A DNA stretch of 36,902 bases from the NCBI GenBank assembly GCA_016181405.1, contig JACOZJ010000002.1:202608-239509 (forward strand), written 5' to 3'. The position numbers and the translations under genes were made by a program. Positions 8,044 to 16,820 of this stretch are shown here, piece after piece (the stretch's first letter is position 1; the number at the start of each line of letters is the position of its first letter). The notes below the pieces were generated by a model. The model ran no database searches. It was not told where the DNA came from and saw only the letters and a list, made by a program, of their open reading frames with translations. The DNA is from Candidatus Wildermuthbacteria bacterium (lineage in GTDB: Bacteria > Patescibacteriota > Minisyncoccia > Minisyncoccales > UBA10102).

Positions 8044-9969
8044 ATGTCAAAATCACGCCACTACAAGAAAATCTATCAAAAAGATGGGCAGAAGAAAAGA
8101 TGGACATTCACCATTCTTCAAACAGCACTCCTTGTTGCGCTCATGATCCCGGTGCTCGCCTTTGGGAGTTTCGTCTACTTTGCCAAAGACCTTCCCCGTC
8201 CAGAACGGCTAACCGAAGTTACCCTTGCCCAACCCACGAAAATTTATGACCGCACCGGCAATGTTCTCCTCTACGAAGTATACGGAAATGAGAAACGCCA
8301 AGTGCTTCCCCTCTCTGATATTCCTCTTCATCTTCAACAAGCGGTTATCGCTACGGAGGATGCAGAATTTTACACTCATAAAGGGATAAGCCTTAAGGGC
8401 ATGGGGAGAGCTCTTTTAATAAACCTCGGCTTGCGCAAATCACAATTCCAGAAACCAGGGGGATCCACCATTACCCAGCAGCTCGCCCGCAACTCCTTTC
8501 TCACAAGCGAAAAAACAATCACTCGAAAAGCGCGGGAGCTCGTTCTCACGCTGGAACTCGAGCGGCGCTACTCTAAAGACGAAATTTTAGGCTTTTATCT
8601 TAACCAGATTCCTTTTGGTTCGACCGCCTACGGCGTAGGCACGGCAAGCGAATTATACTTTCAGAAAGCCCCTAAAGATCTTAGCCTCGCCGAATCTGCT
8701 GTTCTCGCGGCCCTTATTCAGGCGCCAACCTATTACTCCCCTTCCGGACCCAACAAAGATGTTCTTCTCACGCGCAAAGATTATGTGCTCTCGCGCATGA
8801 TAGAAACGGGCTTTATCACCGCAGAGGAAGCAGACCAAGCAAGGGCGGAGGAAATCGTCTTCCAGGACGTTTCCAATACGATCCGCGCCCCCCACTTTGT
8901 ACTTTATGTACTCGACAGCCTCATGAAAAAGTATGGGGAAGAGTTCGTGCGCGAACAAGGGTTACGCGTAGTGACTTCCCTAGATTGGGATCTCCAGCAA
9001 AAGGCGGAGCAGGTGGTGAAAGAGGTGGCGCAGCAAAATGTCGCGTCCGGAGCACACAATGCCTCGCTTGTGGCGCTCAACCCCCAGACAGGCGAAATTC
9101 TCGCTATGGTGGGTTCTAAAGACTGGTTTGCATCTTCTTCTTCGCCAGAAGGCTGCACGTCAGGCAAAAATTGCTTTTTCGACCCAAAGGTGAATGTGGC
9201 CACTGCCCAACCGGGACGCCAGCCGGGTTCTGCGTTTAAGCCCTTCGTGTACGCAGTCGCTTTCCAGAATGGCGCAAACGACAAAACAGTAGTTATGGAC
9301 GAACTCACAAACTTTGGGGTTTGGGGCGGAAAAGAGTACATCCCCCAGAACTATGATGGCAAGTTTCGCGGTGAGGTTACGTTGCGGCAGGCCCTTGCAC
9401 AATCACTAAACGTCCCTTCAGTAAAAGTGCTGGTAGATATGGCGGGAGTTGAGAGAAGTGTGCAGTTTGCCAAAAGTGTCGGGATTGGGACGCTGCGCGA
9501 CCCTTCTTTCTACGGACCAGCCCTCGTGTTAGGAGGCGGTGAAGTTCGTTTGCTAGATATGGTTTCGGCTTATGGCGTATTCGCCGCAGAAGGAGAGAAA
9601 TCTCCTCCCGTAGCTATTCTCTCTGTCGCCGATGCACGAGGAAATACTCTAGAAAAAAATCAAAACACTCCGATTCGAGTTTTTGCGCCAGAGATTGCGC
9701 ACCAAATTACAGATATTCTTTCAGACAACGAAGCCCGCGCTCCAGTATTTGGAGAGCACTCTCTTCTTTTTATCCCCTGGGCTTCTGTTGCTGTCAAAAC
9801 AGGGACAACTCAGGAATACCGGGACGGCTGGACTATTGGATATACCAAAGACATAGTTGTAGGTGTGTGGGCAGGAAACAATGATAACAGCCCGACGAAT
9901 CGAGAGCCGGGCGTAGCGTTAGCCGCCCCTATATGGAACCGAATCATGGCCTACGCGCTTACGCTTTAA
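8044..9969 (+). CDS. class A penicillin-binding protein (GT51 transglycosylase + transpeptidase)
   Basis: ATEDAEFYTHKGI, GGSTITQQLARN, QPGRQPGSAFKPFVYAVAF, VKTGTTQEYRDGWTIGYT; N-terminal TM. Confidence 0.93.
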   Translation: MSKSRHYKKIYQKDGQKKRWTFTILQTALLVALMIPVLAFGSFVYFAKDLPRPERLTEVTLAQPTKIYDRTGNVLLYEVYGNEKRQVLPLSDIPLHLQQAVIATEDAEFYTHKGISLKGMGRALLINLGLRKSQFQKPGGSTITQQLARNSFLTSEKTITRKARELVLTLELERRYSKDEILGFYLNQIPFGSTAYGVGTASELYFQKAPKDLSLAESAVLAALIQAPTYYSPSGPNKDVLLTRKDYVLSRMIETGFITAEEADQARAEEIVFQDVSNTIRAPHFVLYVLDSLMKKYGEEFVREQGLRVVTSLDWDLQQKAEQVVKEVAQQNVASGAHNASLVALNPQTGEILAMVGSKDWFASSSSPEGCTSGKNCFFDPKVNVATAQPGRQPGSAFKPFVYAVAFQNGANDKTVVMDELTNFGVWGGKEYIPQNYDGKFRGEVTLRQALAQSLNVPSVKVLVDMAGVERSVQFAKSVGIGTLRDPSFYGPALVLGGGEVRLLDMVSAYGVFAAEGEKSPPVAILSVADARGNTLEKNQNTPIRVFAPEIAHQITDILSDNEARAPVFGEHSLLFIPWASVAVKTGTTQEYRDGWTIGYTKDIVVGVWAGNNDNSPTNREPGVALAAPIWNRIMAYALTL

Positions 9970-11086
9970 TAGGCATCACAACATAGAGATACCCCCCTTG
10001 TTCTGCTGGCCGTAGAAGCGCAGGGCCATCTTCCCCGTTCAGCCCGAAATCTACACGTTCTCCGCGTATTTGCGCCAAACCTTCACTCAAAAACCGCCAA
10101 TTAAATGCAACTTCCACTGGCTCCCCGGATATCTCTCCCTTAAGCGTTGACTGGTGGCTCCCAGCTTCCGCACTTTCTGAAAGGAATGTGATTTCTTTCT
10201 TTTGTGGGTCGGCGCGGAAGCGCACCTCTTGTGTTTTCCCTGCGAAAATCCCCGCCGCCTTTAGGTGGTTAAGAAATTCGTTCTTCATTAGGGAAACCTG
10301 TGTTTTTTGAGTAGAAGGAATTATGTCTTCGTAATGCGGGTACTCCCCCTCAATAAGCCGAGATACGATTTGAATGCGCAAGCGCGAAGGGCTTTCCGCA
10401 GCTTCATACACAAACACGGCTTGCGTAGGAGAGAAGTAAATTGTTGTTTTACCTGGGCGCTCTCCTAGGACTGCGATGATCTCGCGAACAGTTTTTGCTG
10501 GAAGTATAAAACTTCCTTCCGCGTTTCCTTCTTTTTCAAATGTAAACCTGCGCTCGGCTAAGCGAAAACTGTCGGTTGCTGCTACGCGAGCCGCCTTCTT
10601 TTCAAACACAAAAAGAACGCCTGAAATCTCCGGCCTTACCTGACTTTGCCCCACCATCCCCACCACTTGGCTTAACCCACCACAAAATAAACTGTTTTCC
10701 ACCTCCACCGACGGTTCTGACCCCTCTTGAGAAGGAATAATAGGAAAATCTTCTTCACTAAGCGTTTTTAGTAGTACCCGATGATCTCCTGTAGCAACTG
10801 CCAGTTGTGATCCCTCGAGCTTAAGAGAAATTCTATCTCCCAGAGAAACTGCTAAAAGGGAGGAAAGAGGATGTCCAAGAAATACCACTTCCCCCTCTTT
10901 TGTGGTTGTCCCTAAAAACTGGTATGTAACGCCAATTTGAAGATCGGTTGCGGAAAGACGTACTCTTTCTTTTTTTGCGGATAGCAAAACATTGCTAAGA
11001 ATTGGGAGTGTTGGGGATTTTGTCGCGATGCGATCAGCAATCTCCAATCCCTCTTTGAGGTGAGTCTTTAGCACCACTGTCTCCAT
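9959..11086 (-). CDS. dnaN: DNA polymerase III beta sliding clamp
   Basis: METVVLKTHLKEGLEIADRIATKSPTLPILSNVLLSA...GVLFVFEKKAARVAATDSFRLAERR; C-term LLRPAEQGGYLYVVMPIKA. Start trimmed. Confidence 0.93.
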   Translation of the reverse strand: METVVLKTHLKEGLEIADRIATKSPTLPILSNVLLSAKKERVRLSATDLQIGVTYQFLGTTTKEGEVVFLGHPLSSLLAVSLGDRISLKLEGSQLAVATGDHRVLLKTLSEEDFPIIPSQEGSEPSVEVENSLFCGGLSQVVGMVGQSQVRPEISGVLFVFEKKAARVAATDSFRLAERRFTFEKEGNAEGSFILPAKTVREIIAVLGERPGKTTIYFSPTQAVFVYEAAESPSRLRIQIVSRLIEGEYPHYEDIIPSTQKTQVSLMKNEFLNHLKAAGIFAGKTQEVRFRADPQKKEITFLSESAEAGSHQSTLKGEISGEPVEVAFNWRFLSEGLAQIRGERVDFGLNGEDGPALLRPAEQGGYLYVVMPIKA

Positions 11087-11261
11087 AAAATGTAATAAGT
11101 AGTATATATTAACTTTACTGTTATTGGGATTGGGGATTTGTGGAAAAACAGTATTTCTGCCTTTTTTTGTGTACTTTTTGCCTTTGTTGATTGTGGATAA
11201 AAAGGGGATGCAGAGGAGGGCAAAAAAGAGGACGGTCACAGCCCCCTATCTCTCCCCTTCT
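11087..11261. other. candidate replication origin segment (dnaA-dnaN intergenic)
   Basis: Perfect DnaA box tgtggataa (11192-11200), variant tgtggaaaa (11139-11147), ttatccact (11262-11270), AT-rich stretch 11087-11127. Confidence 0.6.
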
Positions 11262-12617
11262 TTATCCACTATATATCCTCTGTTTTATTAGGTTGATTTC
11301 ATCTAGAAGAATTTCAGATTCTTGAAGTTCCTTCCCTATTTTTTCACAAGCATAGATAGCTGTGGTATGGTCTTTCCCCCCAAATCTTTTCCCAATCAAA
11401 GGGTAAGAGCTCTTTAGCTCTTCGCGCAGTAAATACATTGCGATTTGGCGAGGCCTTACCACTTCTTTTTTTCGAGAAAGAGCGCAGAGTTCTTTCTCTT
11501 TTAAGTCGTAAAACTCCGCAACCATTTGGATGATTTTTTTATGACTTACCACTTTGTTGGGGTTTTGGATGACGCTGTGCAAGAGCGTGCGAGCTTCTTG
11601 AAGCGCAGGCATTTTCTTATTAAGCCTATAAAAAGCAAAAAGTCGATTGAGGGCACCTTCTAATTCTCTGATGTTTCTTTGAATGTGTGCCGCAACATAC
11701 TCACATACATCATCTGGGAGTGTCATGCCATGTTCTGCAATTTTTGTTTTCAAAATGGCCAAGCGCGACTCAAAATCGGGGTTGCCAATGTCGGCAATCA
11801 TGCCTCCCTCAAAACGCGAGCGAAGGCGCTCTTCAAGAGCGGGGATTGATTTTGGGGGACGGTCAGAAGAAAAAATAATTTGTTTGCCGTGTTCGTATAA
11901 AACGTTAAACGTGTGGAAAAGCTCTTCTTGAGTTTTGTCCTTCCCTGCGAGAAATTGAATGTCGTCTATAATGAGGATATCGAGATCTCGGTATAGGGAG
12001 CGGAAGTTGTCCATTGTATGATTGCGAATTGCAGAAACCACGCCGGTGGTGAACCGTTCAGATGACATATAGCGAATGCGCTTTTCAGGAAAATCTTTGC
12101 CGATTTGCGTGCCTATTGCTTGCAAAAGGTGGGTTTTTCCAAGGCCTACCCCCCCATACACAAAAAAAGGATTATAAACGGAACCAGGATTCTTACAAAT
12201 AGCAAGGGAGGCGGCGTGGGCCAATTCGTTAAACGGCCCTACAACAAATACATCAAACGTATATTTTGAATTGAGGTTGGTTGATCGATCAACCCTAAGT
12301 TCTTCAAGCTCAAGCTGGGAATCAGTAGAAATACTAGGGGCTGGGCGTACAGGGGGTTGTTTGGGTTGTGCGGGCGCCCCGACCGTGTACTGAAGCTCCC
12401 GTATTTCACTGTCGATTCCGCGAATCAGGTGGAAAATGAGCTTATTATATTTATTCTCAAGCCACTCTTTTGAGAAATTATTTGGTACGGATATAAGAAG
12501 TTGCCCATCTCTTTTTGAAAGGATGTAGGTATTTTTGAGCCAAGTGGCAAAGTTTGCAGGCGAGATTTGAAATTGGAGTTGCGCAAGCACGGCTTGCCAA
12601 AGCTCTTCGTTACTCAT
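11262..12617 (-). CDS. dnaA: chromosomal replication initiator DnaA
   Basis: NPFFVYGGVGLGKTHLLQAIG, DILIIDDIQFLAGKDKTQEELFHTFN, C-terminal RQIAMYLLREELKSSYPLIGKRFGGKDHTTAIYAC. ATG at 12617 preferred over GTG at 12623 because an extended -10 (TGCTATAAT) lies 7 nt upstream. Confidence 0.96.
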   Translation of the reverse strand: MSNEELWQAVLAQLQFQISPANFATWLKNTYILSKRDGQLLISVPNNFSKEWLENKYNKLIFHLIRGIDSEIRELQYTVGAPAQPKQPPVRPAPSISTDSQLELEELRVDRSTNLNSKYTFDVFVVGPFNELAHAASLAICKNPGSVYNPFFVYGGVGLGKTHLLQAIGTQIGKDFPEKRIRYMSSERFTTGVVSAIRNHTMDNFRSLYRDLDILIIDDIQFLAGKDKTQEELFHTFNVLYEHGKQIIFSSDRPPKSIPALEERLRSRFEGGMIADIGNPDFESRLAILKTKIAEHGMTLPDDVCEYVAAHIQRNIRELEGALNRLFAFYRLNKKMPALQEARTLLHSVIQNPNKVVSHKKIIQMVAEFYDLKEKELCALSRKKEVVRPRQIAMYLLREELKSSYPLIGKRFGGKDHTTAIYACEKIGKELQESEILLDEINLIKQRIYSG

Positions 12618-12685
12618 AGGCACTATTATAGCATACCAACAAAAGTGAAGAAGTAAACCTAAAAAGAGTTCGTTTGTTGATAACT

Positions 12686-12694
12686 TGTGGATAA
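12686..12694 (-). promoter_or_regulatory. DnaA box (TTATCCACA on minus strand)
   Basis: Perfect tgtggataa in the divergent dnaA/rpmH intergenic region. Confidence 0.65.
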
Positions 12695-12706
12695 GATGGG
12701 GGTAAA

Positions 12707-12735
12707 TTGACCTTTTGCCTGTTTCCTATTATACT
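12707..12735 (+). promoter_or_regulatory. promoter for rpmH operon (TTGACC-17-TATACT)
   Basis: ttgacc 12707-12712, 17-nt spacer, tatact 12730-12735; rpmH ATG at 12750. Confidence 0.65.
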
Positions 12736-12749
12736 ACCTTTATAGAACT

Positions 12750-12884
12750 ATGAGTATCACATATCAACCAAAAAAGAAAAAACGCAGACGCATGCACGGT
12801 TTTTTGCGGCGAGCCAAGTCGAGAGCAGGGAAAAACGTAGTGGCGAGAAGGAGAAGTAAGGGCAGGAAGAGGCTTACCGTATAA
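12750..12884 (+). CDS. rpmH: 50S ribosomal protein bL34
   Basis: [44 protein letters not shown]; below ORF-track size cutoff. Confidence 0.95.
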   Translation: MSITYQPKKKKRRRMHGFLRRAKSRAGKNVVARRRSKGRKRLTV

Positions 12885-13285
12885 TGAATCCCGTTAGAAG
12901 CCCCCATAATATGACGGGTTCTTCAAGCGGGAAACGGAAGAGAGTGTCAAGCTTAACTTCTAACGGGATGAAAACCAGGGATTTCCGCAGGGTGAGTTCG
13001 CAAAAACTAAGCAGTAGGGAGGGCGGACTTCTCTTGAAGGTTGGCTCCGGGCAGCCAGGAGCAGCCCCCCGATTGGGAATAGTGGTTAGCAAAAAGGTGG
13101 CGAAGCTTGCAGTGCGGCGGAACCGCATACGGAGGGTGCTTAGAGAAGCAGCAAGAAAAGAGCTGGAACTTATGGGAGAAGGGAAAGATTTTGTCTTGAT
13201 TGTGTTGCCGGGGTTTGAACCCCCGAAGATGAAGGAGGTTCAAGCGTTGCTTCACCGCCTCTTCAATAAAGTTTCTCTTCGATAA
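12884..13285 (+). CDS. rnpA: ribonuclease P protein component (true start may be ATG 12968)
   Basis: RLGIVVSKKVAKLAVRRNRIRRVLREA motif; rpmH-rnpA-yidC-jag synteny. First ~28 codons are encoded by an inverted-repeat element. Confidence 0.88.
   Translation: MNPVRSPHNMTGSSSGKRKRVSSLTSNGMKTRDFRRVSSQKLSSREGGLLLKVGSGQPGAAPRLGIVVSKKVAKLAVRRNRIRRVLREAARKELELMGEGKDFVLIVLPGFEPPKMKEVQALLHRLFNKVSLR
12888..12969 (+). repeat. 82-bp inverted-repeat element, copy 1
   Basis: 13-bp arms atcccgttagaag (12888-12900) / cttctaacgggat (12957-12969); homologous to copy 2 at 33862-33943. Confidence 0.75.
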
Positions 13286-13287
13286 CT

Positions 13288-14031
13288 ATGGATTTTTTTA
13301 TCAGTTTGTACCACATTTTTTTACAGCAGCCGATATTCAACGCTTTAGTTTTTTTATCGCAAACAATACCCGGGAAAGACTTTGGGGTGGCGGTTATTGT
13401 GCTTACACTGCTCGTGAGAGGCATTTCCTACCCCTTGGGAGCGCAGGGAGTGCGAGCGCAAAAGAAATTGGCCGAGCTCCAGCCTAAAATAAAAGAAATT
13501 CAGGAAAAATATAAAAATAAGCGGGAAGAGCAGAGCAAAGCAATGTTTGAGTTGTATAGGATGGCAAAGGTGAATCCCTTTGCGATGTTCTTACCTCTCC
13601 TTATTCAACTGCCGATTTTTATCGTTCTATATCAAACATTTTCCCACGGCATCCAGGCAGAGCAGCTTTCTGCGCTCTATCCCTTTGTGGCAATGCCTGA
13701 GAAAATTGATCCAACGCTTTTTAATCTCGTGGACCTAAACGAACGTTCCTATGTGCTCGCCTTTCTTGCGGGGGTGTTACAATTTTTGCAGTTTAAACAA
13801 TCCAGTGCCGCAAAACCAAAGAGAAAGAAGGGAGAAAAGCCCGATATGGCTTCATTGATGCAATCGCAGATGACGTATATTTTCCCGGTTGTGATCGTGT
13901 GGATTGCCGCGTCTATGCCCGCTGCCTTTGCCTTATACTGGGTCTCCAGTACTGCATTTACTTTGTGGCAGTACTGGTTTATTGCGAAACGAGAACGGTA
14001 TGTTGAACAAAGAGCAATTACAAACAATTGA
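13288..14031 (+). CDS. yidC: membrane protein insertase YidC/Oxa1
   Basis: GVAVIVLTLLVRGISYPLGAQGVRAQKKLAELQPKIKEIQEKYKNKREEQSKAMFELYRMAKVNPFAMFLPLLIQLPIFIVLYQTF. Confidence 0.95.
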   Translation: MDFFISLYHIFLQQPIFNALVFLSQTIPGKDFGVAVIVLTLLVRGISYPLGAQGVRAQKKLAELQPKIKEIQEKYKNKREEQSKAMFELYRMAKVNPFAMFLPLLIQLPIFIVLYQTFSHGIQAEQLSALYPFVAMPEKIDPTLFNLVDLNERSYVLAFLAGVLQFLQFKQSSAAKPKRKKGEKPDMASLMQSQMTYIFPVVIVWIAASMPAAFALYWVSSTAFTLWQYWFIAKRERYVEQRAITNN

Positions 14032-14479
14032 ACAAGAGGTTCACCAACTACTCGAGAAGCTTGGTACGCTGGGAGATATAAAGGTAGCGCAGACAGAGGG
14101 GGTAGAAGGATGCACGGTTGAAGTTACGATCCGGGTGGAGGAACCAAAAATGATAATCGGGGAAAGGGGGCAAACGTTGTTTGAGCTTCAGCACATCCTC
14201 AAGCTTATGCTGCGCAAAAAGATCGCAGATCCCTTTTACTTGGCACTCGACGTAAACGAATACAAAAAGAACAAAGAAGATTATCTCCGGGATTTGGCCA
14301 AAACTACGGCAGATGAGGTGGCTTTGCTCAAAAAACCAAAAGAACTTCCGTCGATGCCTGCTTCAGAGCGCCGCGTCATTCATATGGCGCTGTCTGGAAG
14401 AAGCGACGTGACTTCAGAAAGCATTGGCGAAGGAGTAGAGAGGAGAGTTGTCATTACTTTTCGCGGAGCATCAAAATAA
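14000..14479 (+). CDS. KhpB/Jag family RNA-binding protein (KH + R3H)
   Basis: MLNKEQLQTIEQEVHQLLEKLG...MIIGERGQTLFELQHILKLML (KH), SERRVIHMALSGRSDVTSESIGEGVERRVVI (R3H); follows yidC. Confidence 0.88.
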   Translation: MLNKEQLQTIEQEVHQLLEKLGTLGDIKVAQTEGVEGCTVEVTIRVEEPKMIIGERGQTLFELQHILKLMLRKKIADPFYLALDVNEYKKNKEDYLRDLAKTTADEVALLKKPKELPSMPASERRVIHMALSGRSDVTSESIGEGVERRVVITFRGASK

Positions 14480-14933
14480 CTCCTGCCAACCAGAAAGGAA
14501 TAAAATTTACTATCGGGATAGATTCTGCTGCGTAGAAAAAGAGCGCACGCTTTAGGAGGCGCTTAGATGCAGTTTTCCCCATGGCACTCGTTATTCTCTG
14601 TTGGGTTATTTGACGTCTAGGCTCAATTCCTGCTCTTCCCATGCGAGCGGTTTCAACTCCTTGCCGGTACATTTCTTTTGCTTCATCTATGCGCTTGCCT
14701 CGGTGCACCATCCAAGCAATGAGTATGCCGCCCAAAACAATATTAACTCCGGCGGCAATAATGCCAAGGTCCAAACCCATAAAGAGATAGCTCATGATAT
14801 CGAGGATGAATGCGAGCGGAAGAGCAAATATGAGAAAATCAGGGTCAAACGGGGAAACGCCTGCGTCAGATTCCGGCGGCGTCTCAACTTCCTCTTCTTC
14901 CCGATCAAGCTCTGCGACGTCTCCATCCGCCAT
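14454..14933 (-). CDS. hypothetical membrane protein downstream of VirB4
   Basis: 159-aa ORF, acidic N-terminus and several TM segments; same strand and 2-nt gap after virB4-like gene. Confidence 0.75.
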   Translation of the reverse strand: MADGDVAELDREEEEVETPPESDAGVSPFDPDFLIFALPLAFILDIMSYLFMGLDLGIIAAGVNIVLGGILIAWMVHRGKRIDEAKEMYRQGVETARMGRAGIEPRRQITQQRITSAMGKTASKRLLKRALFFYAAESIPIVNFIPFWLAGVILMLREK

Positions 14934-14935
14934 AA

Positions 14936-16807
14936 TTAAAGATTATCGGATTGATTATTGGGGGTTTGCGCAGATTCGTCGGTTTTCCGTACGCCAAATT
15001 CGGGCTCTCCTTGCTTGCGCTCGCGCGCCTGCCGACGCGCAATTTCTTCTGGAGCTGTCGTAATCATTTCGTGCTCCGCTGGGGAAGCCACCACTTTAAT
15101 TGCCACGTGTTTTTGCCCCGCGAAAAAGATGCCTTCTCCCACGTCGGTTTCAAGCAAAAGGTTTTTCTCTTCGGAGGTCAGGGCAAATGCTTTTTGCACC
15201 GTTTCAATGGATGCCGGCGACTGCTTCATTAAAAGTTGAAGCGATGAGTTGGTGATAATAGGTTTGCCGTATTCAGAGCGCATAAAGTCATCCACGTCCT
15301 GCGTAATGGTGGTTACGCCCAGCCAGTATTTACGCGCGCGCTTTACGATGCCAAACAAGAACGATGCTCCGTCTTCGGTCTGCATAATCCACCACGCTTC
15401 ATCCAGAACAAAGATGCGCTTTTTGAGTTCAGAACGCACCGTATTCCAAATATGGCGCATAACAATATAAATCGCCATGGGGCGTAAGCTGTCTTCCATT
15501 TCGCGAATGCCGAAAGAAACAATGTTTCGGTTCAACGAGATGTTGCTCGGCTGGTTAAAAAAGTTGGCGTAGGTGCCGGTCGTGAATTTTTGCAGGCGCC
15601 GCACCAGAGAATCGGTGCCTTCCATAGTCCGCAACACTGACTCTAAATCCTCCATGAGGGGGATTTTGTCTTTCCAGGTGGAAGGGTGGCTTGTAGGCGT
15701 AATATCTTTGGCGGCGTACGTTTCTGTAATAGCACGGTCCATGATGGCGTCTTCTTCCGGGGTTAGGCCGCCCAAAGCAATGCGCATCAACCCTACTAGA
15801 TTAATTACGTTGGAGCGCAGGATATCGTCAGTCCGTTCGTCTTCCCGTGGCTGGGGGAGGTCGAATGGATTGATATGATTGTCTGATCCCAGGGAAATAT
15901 CAAAAAAACTGCCGCCCGCGGTTTCAGCCAGCGTCTTATATTCGTTTTCCGGGTCAAGAACAATTACGTCTACCCCCCACATTAGATAGCGCAGGATTTC
16001 CAGTTTGACGGCGTACGATTTTCCAGATCCCGACGTTGCGAATATGGTGGAGTTCGCGTTCTCCAGAGAAAAGCGGTCGAATAAGATCAAAGAATTGTTG
16101 TGGCGGTTTATGCCGTACATAATTCCTTCGCTTGAACTCAAGTCAAACGATACAAAAGGAAATACCGAAGACAAGGGCTCGGTGTTCATGGAATTATGTA
16201 CCTGCAGAAGATCAAGCCCATAAGGAAGGCATGAGTGAAAGCCTTCTTTCTGCTGGTACAGGGCTGGCTTCACATACATTAAGCGCGATTCAAAGATGGA
16301 GCGAAGCGTCGTTTGAATTTCCCGCAACTCTTCTACAGTTTTTGCGTACACGGTGATATACAGGGCAAAGCGAAACATGCGCTCTTGCGCTGTCTGGAGC
16401 CGATCGCGGAGAGCTTCCATGTCCTGAAACGCGGTTTCCAGTTCTGGATTGCGGACGAGGCCTTTTGCCTCTTCGTCCATAATTTCAGACTGTACTTCGG
16501 TAACTCTCCTGCGCAGTTTTTTTAGAATGTAGCCAGTGTCGACAGGATGCATGAACAAAGAAATGTCCATGGCAATGTCGAGATTAATGGCGCTGGAAAG
16601 CCACGCGGTGCTCAAATAGCGGGGATATGAAAAAATGAAAAACGATTTTACCAATCTGTTCCCAAGCAGAATGTTTTCTTGTTTTACGCTAATGGAGGAG
16701 GGCGCGATAATATCTTTTTCCGTAATAGGCCGGGTTTCAAAAATCTGTTCCCGGGTCGGAATTTCCTCTCGCTTTGCTGTTTTAAGAAATGGTAAGGATA
16801 GTTTCAT
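14936..16807 (-). CDS. VirB4/TraC-like type IV secretion ATPase
   Basis: FATSGSGKSYAVKLEILRYL (Walker A), VIVLDPENEYKTLAE, RIFVLDEAWWIMQTEDGASFL (Walker B), TITQDVDDFM. Confidence 0.92.
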   Translation of the reverse strand: MKLSLPFLKTAKREEIPTREQIFETRPITEKDIIAPSSISVKQENILLGNRLVKSFFIFSYPRYLSTAWLSSAINLDIAMDISLFMHPVDTGYILKKLRRRVTEVQSEIMDEEAKGLVRNPELETAFQDMEALRDRLQTAQERMFRFALYITVYAKTVEELREIQTTLRSIFESRLMYVKPALYQQKEGFHSCLPYGLDLLQVHNSMNTEPLSSVFPFVSFDLSSSEGIMYGINRHNNSLILFDRFSLENANSTIFATSGSGKSYAVKLEILRYLMWGVDVIVLDPENEYKTLAETAGGSFFDISLGSDNHINPFDLPQPREDERTDDILRSNVINLVGLMRIALGGLTPEEDAIMDRAITETYAAKDITPTSHPSTWKDKIPLMEDLESVLRTMEGTDSLVRRLQKFTTGTYANFFNQPSNISLNRNIVSFGIREMEDSLRPMAIYIVMRHIWNTVRSELKKRIFVLDEAWWIMQTEDGASFLFGIVKRARKYWLGVTTITQDVDDFMRSEYGKPIITNSSLQLLMKQSPASIETVQKAFALTSEEKNLLLETDVGEGIFFAGQKHVAIKVVASPAEHEMITTAPEEIARRQARERKQGEPEFGVRKTDESAQTPNNQSDNL

Positions 16808-16820
16808 GAAATCGCTCGGT

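Noticed and set aside
7932-8249. 105-aa plus-strand ORF overlapping the PBP start
   Set aside because: Alternative frame of the PBP N-terminus and tyrS antisense; PBP frame has clear homology motifs.
8904-9341. 145-aa minus-strand ORF
   Set aside because: Antisense to the PBP transpeptidase domain.
15573-15878. 101-aa plus-strand ORF and other plus ORFs at 14951-16826
   Set aside because: Shadow frames of the VirB4-like gene; no motifs, no promoter/RBS.
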